This document shows positions 11,219-21,657 of a stretch of 64,000 nt of DNA, piece by piece. The position numbers and the translations under genes are program-made. The DNA comes from Datura wrightii (taxonomy: Eukaryota; Streptophyta; Magnoliopsida; Solanales; Solanaceae): assembly GCA_035772735.1 (NCBI GenBank), contig JASDFA010000007.1, positions 83,847,501 to 83,911,500 on the forward strand, given 5' to 3'. Within the stretch, counting starts at the first letter, position 1. Every line of letters begins with the position of its first letter. A model generated the notes under the pieces. That model worked only from the letters and a program-made list of their open reading frames with translations, made no database searches and was not told the origin of the DNA.

Positions 11219-12345
11219 GCTACTAGATCCTCTTCATAGGACAACTCTTCTGTAACCTGGATATCCTGGACTGGGACTGCTCTAGATGGGTCTCCTATGC
11301 ATTTCCTCAGCATAGATACATGGAAGACCGGATGAACGGATTCCAATTCTGGAGGCAAGTTCAATTCATGTGCTACTCGGCCTATCCTTCGACGAATTTG
11401 ATAAGGCCCAACAAATCTCGGACTGGGCTTACCTTTCTTGCCAAATCTCATCACCCCTTTCATCAGAGATACCTTCAGAAATACCCAGTCATTTACATCA
11501 AATTCCAGGTCTCTGCGCCCCTACATCAGCATATGATTTCTGGCGGCTCTGTGCAGTCAGTAGGCGTTCCCTGGTAAGCTTTACCTTCTCCTCTGACTGT
11601 TGAATGATTTCTGGCCCAATCAACGCTGATTCTCCCACTTCAAACCAGCCAACCGGCGATCTGCATTTTCGCCCATACAATGCTTCAAAGGGCGCCATCT
11701 GGATGGCTGAGTGATAGCTATTATTATAAGCAAATTCAATTAACGGCAAATCCTTGTCCCAGCTACCTCCAAAATCTAGCACACACGCTCGTAGCATGTC
11801 CTCGAGCGTCTGAATAGTGCGCTCAGCCTGTCCAACTGTCTGAGGGTGGAGTGTTGTGCTCAAATTAATCTGCGTTCCCAGACCTCTCTGGAACGACTGC
11901 CAAAATCTAGCTGTAAACTGTGCTCCTCTGTCTGAAATAATAGATACTGGAACACCATGTAATCTAACTATTTCTCTGATATACAATTCAGCATAATCAT
12001 CGACAGAGAAAGTAGCTTTCACTGGCAGGAAATGAGCTAATTTTGTCAACCTGACAACTATTACCCAAATAGAATCGTGTCTATGTCTGGTACGGGGTAG
12101 TCCTGCTACAAAATCCATATTCACTGCTTCCTATTTCCAGGGAGGCACAACTATGTCCTGAGTTAACCCGCCTGGTTTCTGGTGTTCCGCTTTTACCTAT
12201 TGGCAGTTAGGACACTGGGTTACAAATTCAGCAATTTCTCTTTTCATTCCTGGCCACCAATAATTTTCCTTGATATCGTGGTACACTTTTGTCGCACTGG
12301 GGTGAAGAGAATAACGGGCGTAATGTACCTCGTTCATAATCTGTT
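11219..12345 (-). pseudogene. G3 integrase (HHCC, DDE core, C-terminal region)
   Basis: The minus-strand HHCC region is 12345-12197 (HYARYSLHP, YHDIKENYWWPGM, TQCPNCQ). The core frame 12124-11498 contains MDFVAGLPRTRH, ISDRGAQFTARFW and GQAERTIQ, so all three catalytic acidic residues remain. It continues through EFAYNNSYHSAI and YGRKCRSPVGWFEVGES. A TAG after CPNCQ (12197) and a one-base frameshift near 11525 break the frame. The C-terminal part resumes at 11463 (MKGVMRFGKKGKPSP, VHPVFHVSML) and ends at the MITE. Without these breaks the length would be normal for the family. Confidence 0.92.
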
Positions 12346-12639
12346 GGTGGAGCCCTGAAACATCTGGAACACAGAGGCGGCCTTTACATAACAACACTCC
12401 TTCCTCAATAATCTGAAAATCTGGCGCTTTACCCTGCTGGATTCTGTCTTTGAGCTGGATCAGGTCAGGATCCTCATACTGCCGTTCTTTTACTTCCACA
12501 ACTAATGATGACATGGCGGTGTTCTGAATTATCGCTCTGTTGTCCTCTGTGTCTGCTATACGAACGGCTAGGCTGGCTAATTGATGTATCTCCCTGACCA
12601 ACTCCCGCTGCTCTGGCTGCAAATATGCAAAACTTCCCA

Positions 12640-13060
12640 TGGATTTACGGCTGAGAGTATCTGCTACTATGTTGGCTTTTCCCAGATGATACAGAATATC
12701 CACATCATAATCTTTCAATAACTCCAACCAGCGACGCTGTCGCAAATTCAACTCCCTCTGAGTGAAGATATACTATAGGCTCTTATGATCTGTGAAAATA
12801 TCCACATGGATGCCATACAAGTAATGTCTCCATATCTTTAAGGCGTGGATCACTGCGGCTAACTCCAGGTCGTGGGTAGGGTAATTCTTTTCATGTTTCC
12901 TCAACTGTCTGGAAGCATACGCAATCACCTTACCATGCTGCATCAACACACAACCCAACCCAACGCCTGATGCATCGCAATACACTGAATAACCTTCTGT
13001 ACCTTCCGACAATGCTAACACTGGGGCGGAGGTTAATCTGTCTTTTAACTCCTGGAAGAT
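12640..13060 (-). pseudogene. G3 RNase H domain
   Basis: On the minus strand the domain reads LTSAPVLALSEG, YCDASGVGLGCVLMQHGK, IAYASRQLRKHEKNYPTHD, LELAAVIHAL and VDIFTDHKSL, then (after a stop near 12770) LNLRQRRWLELLKDYDVDIL, NIVADTLSRKSMGS. Catalytic acidic positions are present (DAS, LELAA, FTDH). Apart from the stop near 12770 it is well preserved. Confidence 0.92.
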
Positions 13061-13229
13061 CTGCTCACATGCCTCTGTCCACTGAAACTTCGCTGCTTTC
13101 TGCGTCAGTTTAGTCAGAGGTGCCGCTATAGTAGAGAATCCCTCAACAAATCTCCTGTAGTATCCCGCTAACCCCAGAAAACTGCGGACTTCAGTCGAAG
13201 TGGTAGGCCTAGGCCAGGTTTTAACTGTT

Positions 13230-13850
13230 GCTATCTTCTGCATGTCAACCTGTATACCAGCATCCGACACAATATGCCCCAAGAAGGCTACTGAGTTCAG
13301 CCAGAATTCACACTTGGATAACTTAGCTTATAATTAACGGTCCCTGAGAATCTGTAGCACTATCCGTATATGAGCCTGGTGATCTACTTCAGAGCGAGAA
13401 TACACCAGAATATCATCAATAAACACTATAATAGGTCCAGGTATGGTCTGAAAATGCTATTCATCAGGTCCATGAATATTACTGGGGCATTCGTCAACCC
13501 GAAGGACATAACTAGGAATTCAAAGTGTCCATATCGGGTCCTGAAAGCCATTTTGGGAATGTCTCTTTCACGAACTCGGACCTGATGATATCCGGACCGC
13601 AAGTCAATCTTGGAGAAATATATACCCCCTTTAACTAATCAAACAAATCATCTATTCTGGGAAGCGGATACTTATTCTTTACTGTAACTTTATTCAGCTG
13701 CCGGTAATATATACACATGCGGAGCGATCCATCCTTCTTTCTCACAAATAGAACTGGCACCCCACGGTGAAGTACTCGGCCTGATAAAATCCTTATCTAG
13801 CAGGTCCTTTAGCTACTCCTTTAATTCTCTGAGTTCAGCAGGAGCCATGC
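13230..13850 (-). pseudogene. G3 reverse transcriptase
   Basis: Minus-strand frames contain DLLDKDFIRPSTSPWGA, NKVTVKNKYPLPRIDD, DLRSGYHQVRVRERDIP, FRTRYGHFEFLVMSFG and the active-site motif FIDDILVYSRSE, then FLGHIVSDAG. These are the standard Ty3/gypsy RT blocks. Several small insertions or deletions and stops separate them, so no continuous protein remains. RT copies element RNA into cDNA in the particle. Confidence 0.88.
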
Positions 13851-14094
13851 GATACGGAGGAATTGATATAGGCTGAGTGCATGGTAGCAAGTCAATTGCA
13901 AAATCTATCTCCCTTTCTGGGGGAATACCAGGTAACTCGTCTGGAAATACATTAGGGAATTCATTCACCACCGGAACAGACTGAAGTGTCGGAGAATCTA
14001 CCCAAATATTCTGAACCCTGACTAGGTGGTAGATACATCCCTTAGTTATCAATTTCCTCGCCTGAAGGTAGGAAATAAACCTACTTCTGCCTTT

Positions 14095-14455
14095 CCACTC
14101 TCGCATTGCCTCTCCTGGAAAGTGGAATCGGACCGTCTTGGTCCAACATTCTATGTTAGCATAGCATGGCATCAACCAATCCATACCCATAATGGCATCG
14201 AAATCAATCATTTCTGACTCTACCAGATCTACTGTAGTCTGGCGATCAGCAACCTCTACTGTACACCCTCGATAAATTCTACTAGCTATAATGGAGTTAC
14301 CGATGGGTGTAGATACTGAAAAGGGCTGCTGTAATAACTCTAGTGCGACATTAAACTTTCGAGCCACAAATGGGGTAATATATGACAGAGTGGACCCTGG
14401 ATCAATCAATACATAAGCAGGGCATGAACAGATAGTCATCATACCTGTCACTACA
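14095..14455 (-). pseudogene. G3 aspartic protease
   Basis: The minus strand reads CPAYVLIDPGSTLSYITP, VARKFNVALELLQQPFSVSTP, IYRGCTVEVADRQT, DFDAIMGMDWL. The catalytic Asp is kept in the DPGS motif, the variant I associate with this lineage in place of D(S/T)G. It lies in the same frame as the gag zinc-knuckle tail (frame 14664-13813), as in single gag-pol polyproteins. It would cut the polyprotein. Confidence 0.87.
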
Positions 14456-14559
14456 TCTGGAGACGCCTCTGAGTCCTGTCTCCCTGGTAATGCATAGGTA
14501 CGGCTTGAGCCCGTACCTGAACTGGAGGCTCCTAATCTACCTCGACCTCTACCTACTAT

Positions 14560-15828
14560 ACCTGAGGGCCTACGCCCTACCGAGGCTGCTGGAGCTCGTG
14601 GCCCTGCGGATCCCCTATCATGACTATCTCTGCTCTCTTGTCCCCTGGCCGGACAATCTCTCATGCGGTGCCCCTCCTACCCGCAAATATAACACCCCGA
14701 GGAGCCATATCTACAAGCTCCGATGTGAGATCGGCCGCAATTAGGGCAGGGTGTGGGTGTAAATCTGCTCTGCTCTCCCCTTCTCTACTGTGGGGAAACT
14801 ACTGTTCGAGAACTGCCACCAGACTCTGACTGCCCTCGGCGAGCAAATCTACCTTGCTGCTGTTGTTGTGGTGGAGGTGGGGGTCTAGGGGGTCTGTCTG
14901 AGAGTCGGGTCCTGGGTCCTCTCTGAACCTCCCTCTGCATTCCATCTGATCTGTCTCTGCGGCGCTGTTCCTAATTTGTCTGTCTACTACCCTATTGCCG
15001 CTGTCTAAGGCCCTCAATGGTCTGGGCAAAGGCCTGTACTTGGGCAATATCCATATCTTCTCGTAACATAGCCGTCATGCATGCTTCAATGTATTCTGGG
15101 TTCAGACCCATAATAAACCTGTGAACTTTGGATGACATAGTGTCCACAAAGGCTTGAGCATAGCGGGCTAAGGATTCAAACTGTAAAGCATATTCTCGTA
15201 CGCTCCTCGCCCCCTGCTCCAAATGCAAAAACTGATCCATCCGGGCCTGCCGGATCTCCCATGGAAAGTAACGGTCCAGGAAGGCCTCTGAGAAGCTGGA
15301 CCAGGTCGGAGGGGCAACATCTCTCCCTCGAGACCTTTCCCAACTCTCGTACCATAATACAGCTATGTCCTGCAACCAAAACACTGCCAGCTCAACTGAT
15401 TCTGTAGGGGTCATATGCATAACTCAGAAAATTCTATGCATCTGATCTAGGAAATCCTGGGGGTCCTCTGCTTGATCTGACCCAGTGAACTGTGAGGGAC
15501 CTAGTGCCAAAAACACCCTGACCCTGGAACTACCTAACCCACCTGAAGGCTCTGCTGCTACAGGTGGCACTGACTGGCACTGCGTGGCTATCATTTGTGC
15601 CAACATAACCACTTCCTAGTCTGACGGCAAAGGTACAGGAGCTATCGGAGGCGGTGTCGTGCCCAACGGCTCCTGATGTGAGGGGGACTACTGAGAGGGC
15701 TGCGATGAAGCCTCTATATCACCCTCAGATCGGGCTAACTCTGAATGGAACTGAGGCATCCTGCTGGTGCCTTCTCCTGCTGCTGTGTCTAATCTTTTGC
15801 CGGTGGCAGGGTGACGCTGGTCTGCCAT
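14560..15828 (-). pseudogene. G3 gag, broken by stops
   Basis: The likely start is ATG at 15828-15826, giving MADQRHPATGKRLDTAAGEG. The central gag domain is 15420-14992 (PTESVELAVFWLQD, AVLWYESWERSRG, FLDRYFPWEIRQARMDQFL, YALQFESLARYAQAFVD, FIMGLNPEYIEACMT). The zinc knuckle is at about 14740-14645 (CYICG, stop, EGHRMRDC), preceded by CPNCGRSHIGAC. Stops occur near 15690, 15620, 15423 and inside the knuckle. It would otherwise form the particle shell. Confidence 0.88.
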
Positions 15829-16043
15829 TCTTATCTGTAAACAAAGAATATGATAAGTTTTAGGGACCCAACCCTATACTGTACCGCTCTATAGCACGAT
15901 TGAATGAGAAAGAAGAGTAACCATCCTATCATGCCTCACAGCCTCCTGCCTATAGTATGTGGTGTACAACATATCCATAGACAAGACTCTACTTAGCACG
16001 ACTTGCAGACTCCCTGGGACACGACCTGCTCTGATACCAAGTT
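15829..16043 (-). promoter_or_regulatory. G3 leader and primer-binding site
   Basis: The PBS TGGTATCAGAGC is at 16028-16039 on the minus strand, four bases after the LTR end. It is an exact match to the plant initiator tRNA-Met PBS. About 200 bp of untranslated leader follow before the gag start. Confidence 0.9.
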
Positions 16044-16824
16044 TGTCACGCCTCGCCTTGGGGGGTATGACTGGCACTTGGTGCCCTAGTAGGACCTAGA
16101 CTGCTAACTGGTGAGCCTAAGCACATCTGGTGCCTGGCTAGCTCTAACTTAGATTTCTGGAAACAACGGGCTATATAACGGCTGTAAACACAGCCTCCGG
16201 CCGACTGGGCCTATAGCCACCTATATAAGACTTCAGCTAACCAGAAACATACTTACAAAGGGGGAAACCTATGCGGGCCGACAAGGCCACCATGCTATCT
16301 AGTTATCTGTAACTCAACAATAGAATACTGAATAACTACGTGACCGGCAAGGTCACCACTACTATCAGACTATGGCTCCACACGGCCAACATAATCAATA
16401 TTGCTAAACAGCTAAACAAAACGCACGACCTCACACGATCGGCACAACTAACCATAGGGAGATGAATATATACAATCTGCAAGCCTCTATGAGTACTGAT
16501 GAAATGGTCGGGATAGGGCCCTGGCCTACCCATGCTATACAATAGGCTGGCTGGAATCACGAGGGATCGCCTCCTCGTCTACGAGTACCTGAAGGCAAGT
16601 AATGCAGCGCCCCAAACGAGCGTCAGTACCACTGGTACTAAGTATGTAAAGAAACTGGATACAACTGAATACAAATAACATAACTAGCAATTCTGAATAG
16701 CAGGAGATAACTGAATCTGTAAGAGCTGATATGAACTGAATCAGACTTTCTGTGCTGTGATAGGGCAGGAGCGTACCTGTAGACGCGGCGGCCTACTGTC
16801 CATTAACTAATATATAGAAAATAA

Positions 16825-16874
<50 letters not shown>

Positions 16875-17028
16875 CAATCAAGAGCCAATACCAACCCCCA
16901 TAATCCGGATGGCGCCAAGCAAGAAAACAATCTATATATCCCTACCCGGGTCAAAACCAGCCAAAAATAAGTCACTCCACTCATCTGCTAACTACGAGCA
17001 CCTCTGCCGGCCCCCTGGGTCTCCGGCT
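16044..17028 (-). repeat. G3 5' LTR, inner part
   Basis: Aligns with 7101-8150 of the 3' LTR from TGTCACGCC onward, including an (AT)n run at about 16833-16874. It lacks about 60 bp found at about 7592-7655 in the other LTR. It is interrupted by A1; bases 17024-17028 (CGGCT) are the left target-site copy. Confidence 0.88.
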
Positions 17029-17032
17029 TGAT

Positions 17033-17056
17033 CTTGGGCAAATTTATATGCCCAAG
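17033..17056. promoter_or_regulatory. LTR-start palindrome of A1
   Basis: CTTGGGCA-N8-TGCCCAAG begins four bases inside the LTR. It is repeated at 23476-23499. A2 has CTCGGGCA-N8-TGCCCGAG at the same position, a compensated pair change. Confidence 0.85.
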
Positions 17057-17277
17057 TGATACTCAAATGTGGAATTTTAGCCTTGTTTATCTATCAATGT
17101 GTATACATTCTCATGTAATTGGTATTAAAATGTGAATTTATACTAACTAACATGATTAACATTGTTTTGCAGGTAAAATGTAATTTTGGGAAGCTTAAAT
17201 GCATGTTGGAAGATATAGGGGTTGGACTCGGATGCGAGCAAGGGACAAGGCATTGGACAGCATAAAATAAAGGGGCT

Positions 17278-17546
17278 CCGCGATGGAGCCGTGTCACACT
17301 GCCATCGCGGAGGCCTTCCGCCTGGATAGGGAATTTTCGCCTAATTTCCAGAGAGGGTACGCGATAGGTCCGTGGCACGGTGGCCTGGCTCTGCGTTGCA
17401 CGTCGTGCCACGTTGGGCCTTATTTCCTAGACCCCCAGTTCCAGTGAAGGTCCGCATCGGTGGCGTGTCATGGAGGCAGTGCTCCGCGATGCACTCCGTG
17501 ACACGTTGCTTGTTATTCCGGGAAAAATTCCCACTAGTATAAATAG
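17278..17546 (+). promoter_or_regulatory. A1 5' LTR promoter: palindrome cassette plus TATAAATAG
   Basis: A GC-rich block (17278-17514) carries CCGTGTCACAC, CCGTGGCACGG, ACGTCGTGCCACG, GCGTGTCATGGAG and CTCCGTGACACG. It ends about 25 bp before TATAAATAG (17538-17546). The same layout recurs at 23719-23989. Confidence 0.75.
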
Positions 17547-18335
17547 AACACTTAGGTTCATTTTTCAAGATTCTGACTTGGTGGAGCAAGAACGTGGGTC
17601 ACAGGCAGTTGAGGGGACGAAATTATTAGGGTTTTTCTCTCTTTCCTTCTCCTTGTATTCAATTGCTTGTATGTTTAACACTCATTTAACGATGTTTAAT
17701 CCACAAATGAGTGGCTAATTCCTCTTCTTGCTGAGGTTATGAACAATTGTAATGAAATGTGATCATTGATTCTTTGGTTTTTCATCTTTTCTTCCATGGT
17801 TGTTCTATTGATTCTTGTTCTTACTGCATTAATGTGTGGCCTACGTTAATGTACATCTAAAAAGTCCGGTTTCACTTGAGAGAGCAAGAAATTGGAAAGT
17901 TGTGAATTAATAGGATATGATCTTTTCTTAGTTTGGGAAAATTGAGAATTGATTTACTTTCAGGATAGAAATATACCTGAAAGTCGTATTAGTCAACTTA
18001 GGAACCGGGTTTGTATGGCTAGAACATGAATTGCATTTAATCACAGAAATGTAGGTGGATGGTTCATGATTCTTAAGTGGGGTTAAATACGAGAGTTTTA
18101 ATCCCTTGGCAATAGTTCTTGACTAGCAACCGGAGGAAAAGACTAACCAAATTATGTTGATAATTAATTTCATTACATGTTCGTTTAACCTCAGCATGCT
18201 CTCATTCATAGTTCAGACTCACATTAGATAGTTGTTTTAGATTTAGCATAAAAATTATAAATCAAAATTGGTCTCTTAGTGTTGACAACTTGGTCTTAGC
18301 CTGTATTTTGCAAATTTAATCTCTGTTAAACACTG

Positions 18336-19094
18336 GCAAGAGACAAGGAGCTGGTGGACTTGTATATAGAGCCAGAAAGAATATTTCATAGTAAGCGGAG
18401 AGAAGCTCTTGAAAGAAAGCTGTAGTTGCTCAGACAGACAATCTTGGAGCAACAACAGAATCCACCGGTAGTACGGGAAATGTTAGTGCCCGAAGAAGTA
18501 GTAGCTCGGCCAGTTCGCGAGGTGGCAATCCTACATGCTAATAATGTCACATCTAGCATCTGCGAACCTAAGCCAGGAGGGAGGTTCGAACTTAAGCAGA
18601 ATATGGTGCAATTGTTGCACACGAGCAGGCAGTTTACAGGTCTCCCTCATGAAGATCCACAGCAGCATCTCCAAAATTTTTTGGAGATAAGTGACACTTA
18701 CATCCCCGTTGGAGTGTCATCAGATTATGTCCGTCTTACATTGTTCCCATTTTCACTATTGGGAGAAGCCAAGAGGTGGTTGAAAGCTGAGCCACCGAAT
18801 TCTATTTGTACGTGGGATGATCTTGCGAGGAAATTCTTGGCAACTGGGAAAGCACTGATTGATGTAGCTGCGGGGCAGCTAACAATGCGAGCACACGACA
18901 AGGTGGAGGTGTTCGATGTGTACAAGGCACCCAAGCTCCCGATGGTGCACGAAGAACTCTTAGTGATCAATGTGATTGATCAAGGCGAGGATGAGCAGAG
19001 GAAGGATTCACGAGAGTTATTGGGAAAACCACCGGAATGGTGTAAGCACTACTGGGGGAGGATGGTGATCGAGAGAAATTGTCCATCACCCTAG
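18336..19094 (+). pseudogene. A1 gag-protease in-frame deletion fusion
   Basis: Reading from 18336: DLYIEPERIFHSKRRE, a TAG near 18423, then an open stretch to 19094. It contains the Athila-type gag core (FELKQNMVQLLHTSRQFTGL, PHEDPQQHLQNFLEISD, LFPFSLLGEAKRWLKAEPP, WDDLARKFL) joined directly to the end of the protease region (ATGKALIDVAAGQLTMRAHDK, VFDVYKAPKLPMVHE). Against A3, the join removes exactly 1623 bp (541 codons) between two TTCTTG copies, so the frame is kept. Zinc knuckle and protease active site are lost. Neighbours: A1 5' LTR before, stem-loop pair after. Confidence 0.85.
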
Positions 19095-19114
19095 AGGACA
19101 ACTGAGCTTAACGA

Positions 19115-19162
19115 CGTCGAGCTGAGACGGTAAACCAGGCGCTGCACGGGAGGCAACTCGTG
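19115..19162 (+). other. Paired stem-loops downstream of gag-PR (A1)
   Basis: SL1 (19115-19129) is CGTC-GAGCTGA-GACG. SL2 (19145-19162) is CACGGG-AGGCAA-CTCGTG, with one G-U pair. The 15-nt spacer is also exactly 15 nt in A2 and A3, where the arms change together. It lies 20-70 nt after the gag-PR stop. Confidence 0.75.
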
Positions 19163-19403
19163 AAAATTTTTTTCTCTTTGTAAAGTGTGAATAGATTTTT
19201 CTTTTTCTTTTTCTTGATTAACAACAAAATTTTTAGTTTTTGTTTTTGTTTTTATTTTTATTTAGAGTGAAACCTATAATTCTAACCAATTTCATGTAGT
19301 GAGATGAATTTCAGGTCAAACGGAGGAAAATATGCACGGAATCGCAAAGGAAAATTCGAGGTATGAAAATCAATAAAAAGTGGCAAAACAGTGAGCTAGG
19401 GCG

Positions 19404-19616
19404 ATAGCTCCGTGTCACGGAGGAGGACCTCCGTGTTACCCTCTGTGACACGTTGAGGTATAAATCTGAAATTTTTAAAAAATTCCAGAACAGGCTCGCG
19501 ACAGCTCCGTGTCATGGAGGCAGTGCACCGCGATGCACTCCGTGACACGTTGCCGTGTATATCGCGACGGGTCACACCGGGTCGCCGAGTGACCCGCGCA
19601 ATTTTCCCACTTTTAA
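19404..19616 (+). promoter_or_regulatory. A1 internal promoter-like block before PTP
   Basis: A second copy of the GC-rich cassette: CCGTGTCACGGAGG, CTCTGTGACACGTTG, CCGTGTCATGGAGG and CTCCGTGACACGTTG. It is followed by a strong hairpin (CGGGTCAC-N13-GTGACCCG, 19568-19596) and a TTTTAAACC box near 19608. The same order occurs in A3 (55998-56217). It resembles the LTR promoters but is internal, about 840 bp before the PTP start. Confidence 0.6.
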
Positions 19617-20448
19617 ACCCCGAAACCCCCTCACTTTTCCTTATTTTTCACTCACTTCGCGACCAAACTCCCTAAAACCCATCCCCCTTCAACGTGACAC
19701 GGAATAGGCAAGGAAAATCATTGAGTTTTCTTCAATTCGTCAACTTCAACGTATGTTCTTCGATTCCATCTCATTTCTTGTCGATTTTCTTTGATATTGA
19801 GCATGTGAGGTGAGCTAAGTTTACCCTAAGTAGAAATTAATCATGAATTCAATTGAATTGTTGTTGATGAATGTTCGGAATATCATTATGATTGCTTGAA
19901 CTCGTTAATTACATAACTTGATCGAATTTTCTTGATATCATCATTTCTAGGGCTTGTTTTTGAATTTGAAGTGGAAAAATGTAGTGAACTTGTGAAATTC
20001 ATGCCGGGATGTACATTTTAAGTGAGATGAGTCGATGTGCTAGTTGTTATCATGTTAAAAGACCGACGAATTCTCGGGTTAGGGGAATACTGAAATTGGC
20101 AAGAATTGGGTTGGTCATATAGGTTCGTGTAGATAAATTCTTGTTGTTTTCGTTTCTTTGTTTTTTTAGTTGCTAAGTGCGATGGATTAAAAGGTTATCA
20201 ATGGTAATGATTGTGGTTAGCTGTACGAATTCTGAGTAGTACATATTATATATACCATCGAATTCTTCGTATGCATTAAGCATGTTTGTATAGTTGGTTG
20301 TTTATTTGTGTAAATAAAGATGATCTTACCGGAATGTTGTAAGTTTGGCTAAGGACTAAGTGTGGGGTAGCCTAGCTTAACTCGACCTTAGTCGAAGTAA
20401 TATTCATTGGCTTAACATTGATCTTGTCTACTTGCGTTGACAAATCAA
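19617..20448 (+). other. A1 PTP leader with decayed intron
   Basis: A CT-rich start is followed by a donor-like GTATGT at 19751, then AT-rich sequence to the PTP start. At the acceptor, A3 reads GTTGACAG and A1 reads GTTGACAA, so the AG is lost. No coding is seen here. Confidence 0.55.
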
Positions 20449-21657
20449 ATGGCAAGTAGGCAAGAAAAAGGGAAAGGCGCATCAACATCTGGCGCCGGAA
20501 GAAAGCGAATCAGACTGGGCACAGCAGTCCCAGCAGCACCAGCGGTTCCATGCGGCCAACGCCGCCAATACGAATCCAGATGAGGGGAAGAAGTGGTACG
20601 CAAAGCACAAAGAAAACAAGTACTTCCCTGAGGAACACATCGCACGGGAACCATTGGCACAGGAGTTCCCTAGGATTGTCCACCGGATTGAGGCTGCTGG
20701 GCTCAACTTCATCTTTGAAGAGCCCAAGGAATGTAACTTGCACCTGGTTCGGGAATTCTATGCCAATTGGAACCCGACCCTAAGAAGTCACACCATAAAA
20801 ATTAGAGGGCAAATAGTCACATTTGAGCCCCACCACCTCAATTCTATCATAGGGGCGTGGGATACAGACGCCCACGTGCTTCGACAGTTGAACATCACTC
20901 CACCGTATGTGAACATCAGACGCACATTGTGTGGGACCCGATCGACAGCTAGATGGAGCAGACACAAGGAGAGGGGCTACCATTAGACTTTGCCTTATTC
21001 ACAGATGAACAGGGAAGCCAGAATATGGCTTAAGATCGTCTGTTCCTGCCTAATCCCGGGGGTACATATGACAGATGTAACCCAGGATCGTGTATGCCTG
21101 GTGTATGCCCTGATGAAAGGGCTGGAGATCAACGTGGGGGCGGTGATTATCTCCGCCATGAAGAGAGCCCGGTTGCATCAGGGGCACAGGTACAGCTTTG
21201 GTGGACTAGTCACCACCTTCCTCAGGGGCCTAGATGTCGAGGAAGAGGCCCTTGATTATATCCCACAGATGGAGCGGTGGGCCTTAGATGTCACTAAAAC
21301 TAAGGCACCCGACACCACCCACGGGCCAGTGCTTACACTTGGAGAGCGACATGCTCGTGATGATCAGTATATGGCTCGCATGTACGAGATGCAGATGCTC
21401 CAGCTGAGGATAGGCGGGAGGCCGGCGGCAGAGGAGGAGTTATGGCAGCTCGAGCTAGACTACCCTTTCGGTGAGAATGCCAGGGCTCTATGCCGAGTGG
21501 GGCCAGCATTTGTAGAGCCCACGGATGATGATGTCCCCAAGATGAGGAGACACGTCGGGAGGATTCCGATGTGGAGTCCGATGATGACGATGGGGGTGAT
21601 TCATACATGGGAGATTAAGCAGCAGCACCTGATGAAGAAGTTGAGTACTTTGATTGA
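20449..21657 (+). pseudogene. A1 PTP: 'putative plant transposon protein' ORF
   Basis: The start is ATG at 20449 (MASRQEKGKGASTSG, a basic Ser/Gly-rich N-terminus). The core carries FPRIVHRIEAAGLNF, CNLHLVREFYANW, IKIRGQIVTFEPHHLNSIIG, REARIWLKIVCSCLIPG, DVTQDRVCLVYALMKGLEI and DTTHGPVLTLGERHARDD. An acidic tail of repeated Asp/Glu/Ser ends in EEVEYFD. I recognise this as the family often annotated 'putative plant transposon protein' in Solanaceae; its biochemical role is unknown to me. Breaks: a frameshift near 20580, a TAG at about 20986 (CAG in A3) and a one-base loss near 21540. No transposase or env motif is visible. Confidence 0.75.

Larger units (their letters stand above)
17029..18268 (+). 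repeat. A1 5' LTR, 3' end deleted
   Basis: Aligns closely with 23472-24711 over 1240 bp, then breaks after ATCAAAAT. The last ~180 bp of the LTR and the PBS are missing, and the sequence jumps to gag leader. An open frame here on the minus strand is not a gene. Confidence 0.9.

Noticed and set aside
16028..16039. tRNA-Met gene fragment
   Set aside because: Only the 12-base complement of a tRNA 3' end is present, at the exact LTR boundary; it is a primer-binding site.
20449..21657. PTP as an independent host gene captured between repeats
   Set aside because: The same ORF recurs at the same internal position in A1, A3 and A4, bounded by LTRs, so it belongs to the element.
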